Source of the DNA: JBKHJZ01 sp046537875
Lineage (GTDB): Bacteria; Actinomycetota; Acidimicrobiia; Acidimicrobiales; VFJN01
Reading direction: 5' to 3'
DNA: 8,411 nt
Assembly (NCBI GenBank): GCA_046537875.1
Contig: JBKHJZ010000140.1
Span: 1 to 8,411, forward strand
Made by a program: the position numbers and the translations under genes. How positions within the stretch are numbered: the first letter of the stretch is position 1; every line of letters begins with the position of its first letter. Under the pieces are notes generated by a model. The model was not told the origin of the DNA. It ran no database searches and saw only the letters and a program-made list of their open reading frames with translations. Positions 6,595 through 8,411 of this stretch are shown here, piece after piece.

Positions 6595-7311
6595 CTACCG
6601 GATCAGCGTACCGATGGCTTCGCCTCGCACGATGGAACGGATGTTGCCCTTGCCCATCAGATCGAACACCACGATCGGCAGCTTGTTGTCCATGCACAGC
6701 GTGATCGCGGTGGAATCCATCGCTCTGAGCCCCCGGTTGAGCACGTCGAGGTAGCTCACCTCGGTGAGCCTCGTCGCATCCGGGTTGGTCCGCGGGTCGT
6801 CGGAGTAGAGGCCGTCCACCCCCGAGTGGGTCCCCCGCAGCACCACGTCGGCCTCGATCTCGACCGCCCGCAGCGCCGCCGCGGTGTCCGTCGTGAAGAA
6901 CGGGTTGCCCGTGCCACCCGCGAAGATGACCACCCGACCCTTCTCGAGGTGCCGGATCGCCCGCCGGCGGATGTAGGGCTCGGCGACCTGCGCCATGTGG
7001 ATCGCGGTCTGCACCCGCGTGGGTTGCCCCAACCGCTCGAGCGTGTCCTGGAGCGCCAGCGCGTTGATGACCGTGGCCAGCATGCCCATGTAGTCGGCCT
7101 GTGCCCGGTCCATGCCCGCACCGGTGCCGGTCATCCCCCGCCAGATGTTGCCCCCGCCGACGACCACCGCCACATCCACACCCAGGTCACGGACATCCGC
7201 GATCTCGGTGGCGAAGAACTCGGCGACCGCACCGTCGATCCCGTGGCCCCCCGTGCCGGCGAACGCCTCGCCGGACAGCTTGAGCAGGATGCGCCTGTAG
7301 ACGGTGGTCAC
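6595..7311 (-). CDS. pyrH: UMP kinase (uridylate kinase)
   Basis: Phosphorylates UMP to UDP with ATP in pyrimidine nucleotide synthesis. It is a hexameric enzyme of the amino acid kinase fold. The 238-residue length is typical. Motifs are RILLKLSGEAF at 7-17 (phosphate binding), VVGGGNIWRG at 50-59 (Gly-rich loop), and DYMGMLATVINALALQD at 73-89 (UMP site). Further on are FAGGTGNPFFTTDTAAALRA at 130-149 and VDGLYSDDPRTNPDA at 165-179 (ATP-binding region), then MDSTAITLCMDNKLPIVVF at 198-216. The GTG at 7311 places the KLSGEA motif where it normally lies, and a purine-rich GGGGAG is about seven bases upstream. The open frame continues upstream into tsf, but that part is not pyrH-like. In place of the commoner K-A-T-K-V-D-G it has RGTHSGVDG at 159-167, two residues longer. 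Confidence 0.97.
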   Translation of the reverse strand: MTTVYRRILLKLSGEAFAGTGGHGIDGAVAEFFATEIADVRDLGVDVAVVVGGGNIWRGMTGTGAGMDRAQADYMGMLATVINALALQDTLERLGQPTRVQTAIHMAQVAEPYIRRRAIRHLEKGRVVIFAGGTGNPFFTTDTAAALRAVEIEADVVLRGTHSGVDGLYSDDPRTNPDATRLTEVSYLDVLNRGLRAMDSTAITLCMDNKLPIVVFDLMGKGNIRSIVRGEAIGTLIR

Positions 7312-7339
7312 GCTCTCGCTCCCCTCCGTCGCGCGAGCT

Positions 7340-7362
7340 CCCCGGGAACGGGGCAGACCCCG
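7340..7362 (-). other. Mutually exclusive short hairpins upstream of pyrH
   Basis: The segment CGGGG at 7349-7353 can pair with CCCCG at 7340-7344 (loop 7345-7348) or with CCCCG at 7358-7362 (loop 7354-7357). Two 5-bp stems therefore compete for one strand. Such alternative pairing can act as a switch, but equal-length G and C runs are frequent in DNA of this composition. No known riboswitch is recognised. Confidence 0.22.
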
Positions 7363-7381
7363 GGCGGGGGGCGACACCGCA

Positions 7382-7408
7382 CGGTCGTGGCTGGCGTGAT
7401 CACGACCG
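7382..7408 (-). terminator. Perfect 8-bp hairpin in the tsf-pyrH gap
   Basis: CGGTCGTG (7382-7389) is fully complementary to CACGACCG (7401-7408) across an 11-base loop. The loop side also includes part of a 10-base palindrome CGTGATCACG (7395-7404). The hairpin starts nine bases after the tsf stop codon, in the 106-base gap before pyrH. No U-run follows. It could be an attenuator, a weak terminator separating the ribosomal part of the transcript from pyrH, or an RNA-processing or stability element. Confidence 0.4.
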
Positions 7409-7417
7409 CCGCCGACC

Positions 7418-8218
7418 TCAGCTTCCGATGTAGATCTGCGCGAACGAGACCACCTTGGCGTCGGCGCGCTCGGCGAGCTGGCCGATGGTCTGCTTCTCGT
7501 CCCGGACGAAGGGTTGCTCGAGGAGCACGCGTTCCTTGTACCACCCGGTGAGCCGCCCTTCGACGATCTTCGGCCAGGCCGCTTCGGGCTTGCCCTCGGC
7601 CTTCGTGATGGTGAGCAACGTCTCGCGCTCGTCCTCGACCAGCTCGGCGGGCACGTCGTCGCGCCGCAGGTACTGCGGCTTCGCGAACGCGATGTGCACG
7701 GCGATGTCGTGCGCCAGCTCCTGCGAGCCGCCCTCGAGGACGACGACGACACCGTTGACGCCGCGACCCTCCTGGCGGTGCAGGTAGGTGTCGACCACCT
7801 GGCCGGCGGCGGCCGAGACCACGCTGGTCCGCCCGATCTCGATGTTCTCCTTCAGCGTGACCTTGAGCTCGTCGATGGCCTCGGCGCGCTCGGCCAGCGC
7901 GTCGGCGCCGCGGGCAGCGGCCAGGTCGGCCAGCTCCTGGGCGGCGTTGACGAACCCCGGCGACTTGGCGACGAAGTCGGTCTCGCACTTGAGCTCGACG
8001 AGCGCGATGGAGCCGTCGTGGGTGCCGATCGCGATCGCTCCCTCGACGTTCTCACGCCCGGCGCGGGAACCGGCCTTCGCAAGGCCCCGCTCGCGCAGCA
8101 GCTTGCGCGCCGCGTCGACATCGCCCTCGGCGTCGCGAAGGGCGTTGCGGGCGTCCATCATGCCGGCACCGGTCGACCGGCGAAGGGCTTGCACGTCCGT
8201 GGCGGTGAACTCGGCCAT
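7418..8218 (-). CDS. tsf: Translation elongation factor Ts
   Basis: Guanine-nucleotide exchange factor that reloads EF-Tu with GTP during elongation. The 266 residues fit actinobacterial EF-Ts. The N-terminal UBA-like domain (about 1-50) has the signature LRRSTGAGMMDARNAL at 12-27. The exchange core contains ELKCETDFVAKSPGF at 75-89, where the TDFV (80-83) inserts into EF-Tu. The second half of the core shows HIAFAKPQYL (175-184) and LLEQPFVRD (232-240), both characteristic. The ATG at 8218 lies five bases after the rpsB stop, with AGGAG (8230-8234) inside the last rpsB codons, so coupled translation is likely. The rpsB-tsf pair is conserved almost throughout bacteria. Confidence 0.97.
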   Translation of the reverse strand: MAEFTATDVQALRRSTGAGMMDARNALRDAEGDVDAARKLLRERGLAKAGSRAGRENVEGAIAIGTHDGSIALVELKCETDFVAKSPGFVNAAQELADLAAARGADALAERAEAIDELKVTLKENIEIGRTSVVSAAAGQVVDTYLHRQEGRGVNGVVVVLEGGSQELAHDIAVHIAFAKPQYLRRDDVPAELVEDERETLLTITKAEGKPEAAWPKIVEGRLTGWYKERVLLEQPFVRDEKQTIGQLAERADAKVVSFAQIYIGS

Positions 8219-8223
8219 CGGGG

Positions 8224-8411
8224 TCAGGGCTCCTGGGGGTCGGTGGCGGGCGGTGCGGATGCATCCCCGGCGTCGCCGGCCGCAGGCGCCCCGCCGTCCG
8301 CGGGGCCATCCTCGGCGGCCGGTCGGCGGTCGTCGGCGGCCGGTGCCTGCTCGGCGGCCGGTGCCGGCTCGGGAGAGGCTGCCTGCTCGGGAGACGCTGC
8401 CGGCTCCGGGG
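8224..8411 (-). CDS. rpsB: Ribosomal protein S2, C-terminal tail (5' part beyond the window)
   Basis: The last 61 codons of an open frame ending in TGA five bases before tsf. The residues are almost only Ala, Pro, Glu, Asp, Gly, Ser and Gln, for example the beginning PEPAASPEQAASPEPAPAAE and the ending ATDPQEP. No S2 core motif is in the window. The identification rests on its position directly upstream of tsf and on the known Ala/Glu-rich C-terminal extensions of actinobacterial S2. Such tails are disordered and lie on the small-subunit surface. A different gene with an acidic tail upstream of tsf is possible but unlikely. Confidence 0.8.
   Translation of the reverse strand, partial: PEPAASPEQAASPEPAPAAEQAPAADDRRPAAEDGPADGGAPAAGDAGDASAPPATDPQEP
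8333..8411 (-). repeat. 18-bp tandem repeat in the S2 tail
   Basis: Four consecutive 18-base units lie at 8333-8350, 8351-8368, 8369-8386 and 8387-8404, and part of a fifth is cut off by the window edge. Units one and two differ at one base, units three and four at two. The last triplet alternates TGC, GGC, TGC, GGC, giving a 36-base higher-order period. Each unit encodes a hexapeptide of the form (P/A)-E-(P/Q)-A-(A/P)-(S/A), and the units stay in frame. Confidence 0.85.

Noticed and set aside
5055..6704. Plus-strand Arg/Pro-rich open frame of 549 codons
   Set aside because: It is the out-of-frame reading of the Gly/Asp/Pro-rich cdsA extension and frr, with no coherent protein features.
7312..7752. 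N-terminal extension of UMP kinase into tsf
   Set aside because: The frame is open to 7752, but the added residues are Ser/Arg/Ala-rich and overlap the tsf coding region. The PyrH motif spacing and a ribosome-binding site fit GTG at 7311.

Overview
The window is a block of core bacterial housekeeping genes, all on the minus strand, from a high-GC genome (about 70% G+C by eye). Read in the direction of transcription (from 8411 down to 1) the order is rpsB (3' end only), tsf, pyrH, frr, cdsA, dxr, an M50 site-2 protease gene (rseP/rip1 type), ispG, and a small membrane-protein gene. The codon usage, the order frr-cdsA-dxr-rseP-ispG, and the Ala/Pro/Asp-rich disordered tails suggest an actinobacterium (Actinomycetota), possibly an Acidimicrobiia-type lineage. 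The lineage call is inference, since no rRNA or other phylogenetic marker was compared here.

Layout: 8224-8411 encodes the Ala/Pro/Glu-rich tail of ribosomal protein S2, built on an 18-bp tandem repeat. tsf (7418-8218) follows after 5 bases. A 106-base gap with a good hairpin precedes pyrH (6595-7311). frr (5982-6551) follows after 43 bases with a strong ribosome-binding site. The largest gap (5854-5981, 128 bases) holds another GC-rich hairpin. cdsA (4216-5853) is nearly twice the usual family length because of a disordered N-terminal extension of about 280 residues with a tyrosine-rich repeat. dxr (3021-4190) overlaps rseP (1603-3024) by four bases (ATGA). ispG (313-1551) follows, then a 65-residue two-helix membrane protein (52-249).

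The genes cover translation (S2, EF-Ts, ribosome recycling factor), pyrimidine nucleotide supply (UMP kinase), phospholipid precursor synthesis (CDP-diacylglycerol synthase), two steps of the MEP isoprenoid pathway (DXR and IspG), and regulated intramembrane proteolysis (M50 protease). This resembles the classical rpsB-tsf-pyrH-frr-...-cdsA-...-rseP cluster. Neither uppS nor rlmN, which some relatives have here, is present.

I see no mobile elements, tRNA or rRNA genes, CRISPR arrays or defence genes, and no evidence of an undescribed multi-gene system. The most unusual signals are the cdsA N-terminal extension with its second, well-placed internal start, the S2-tail minisatellite, and the intergenic hairpins.
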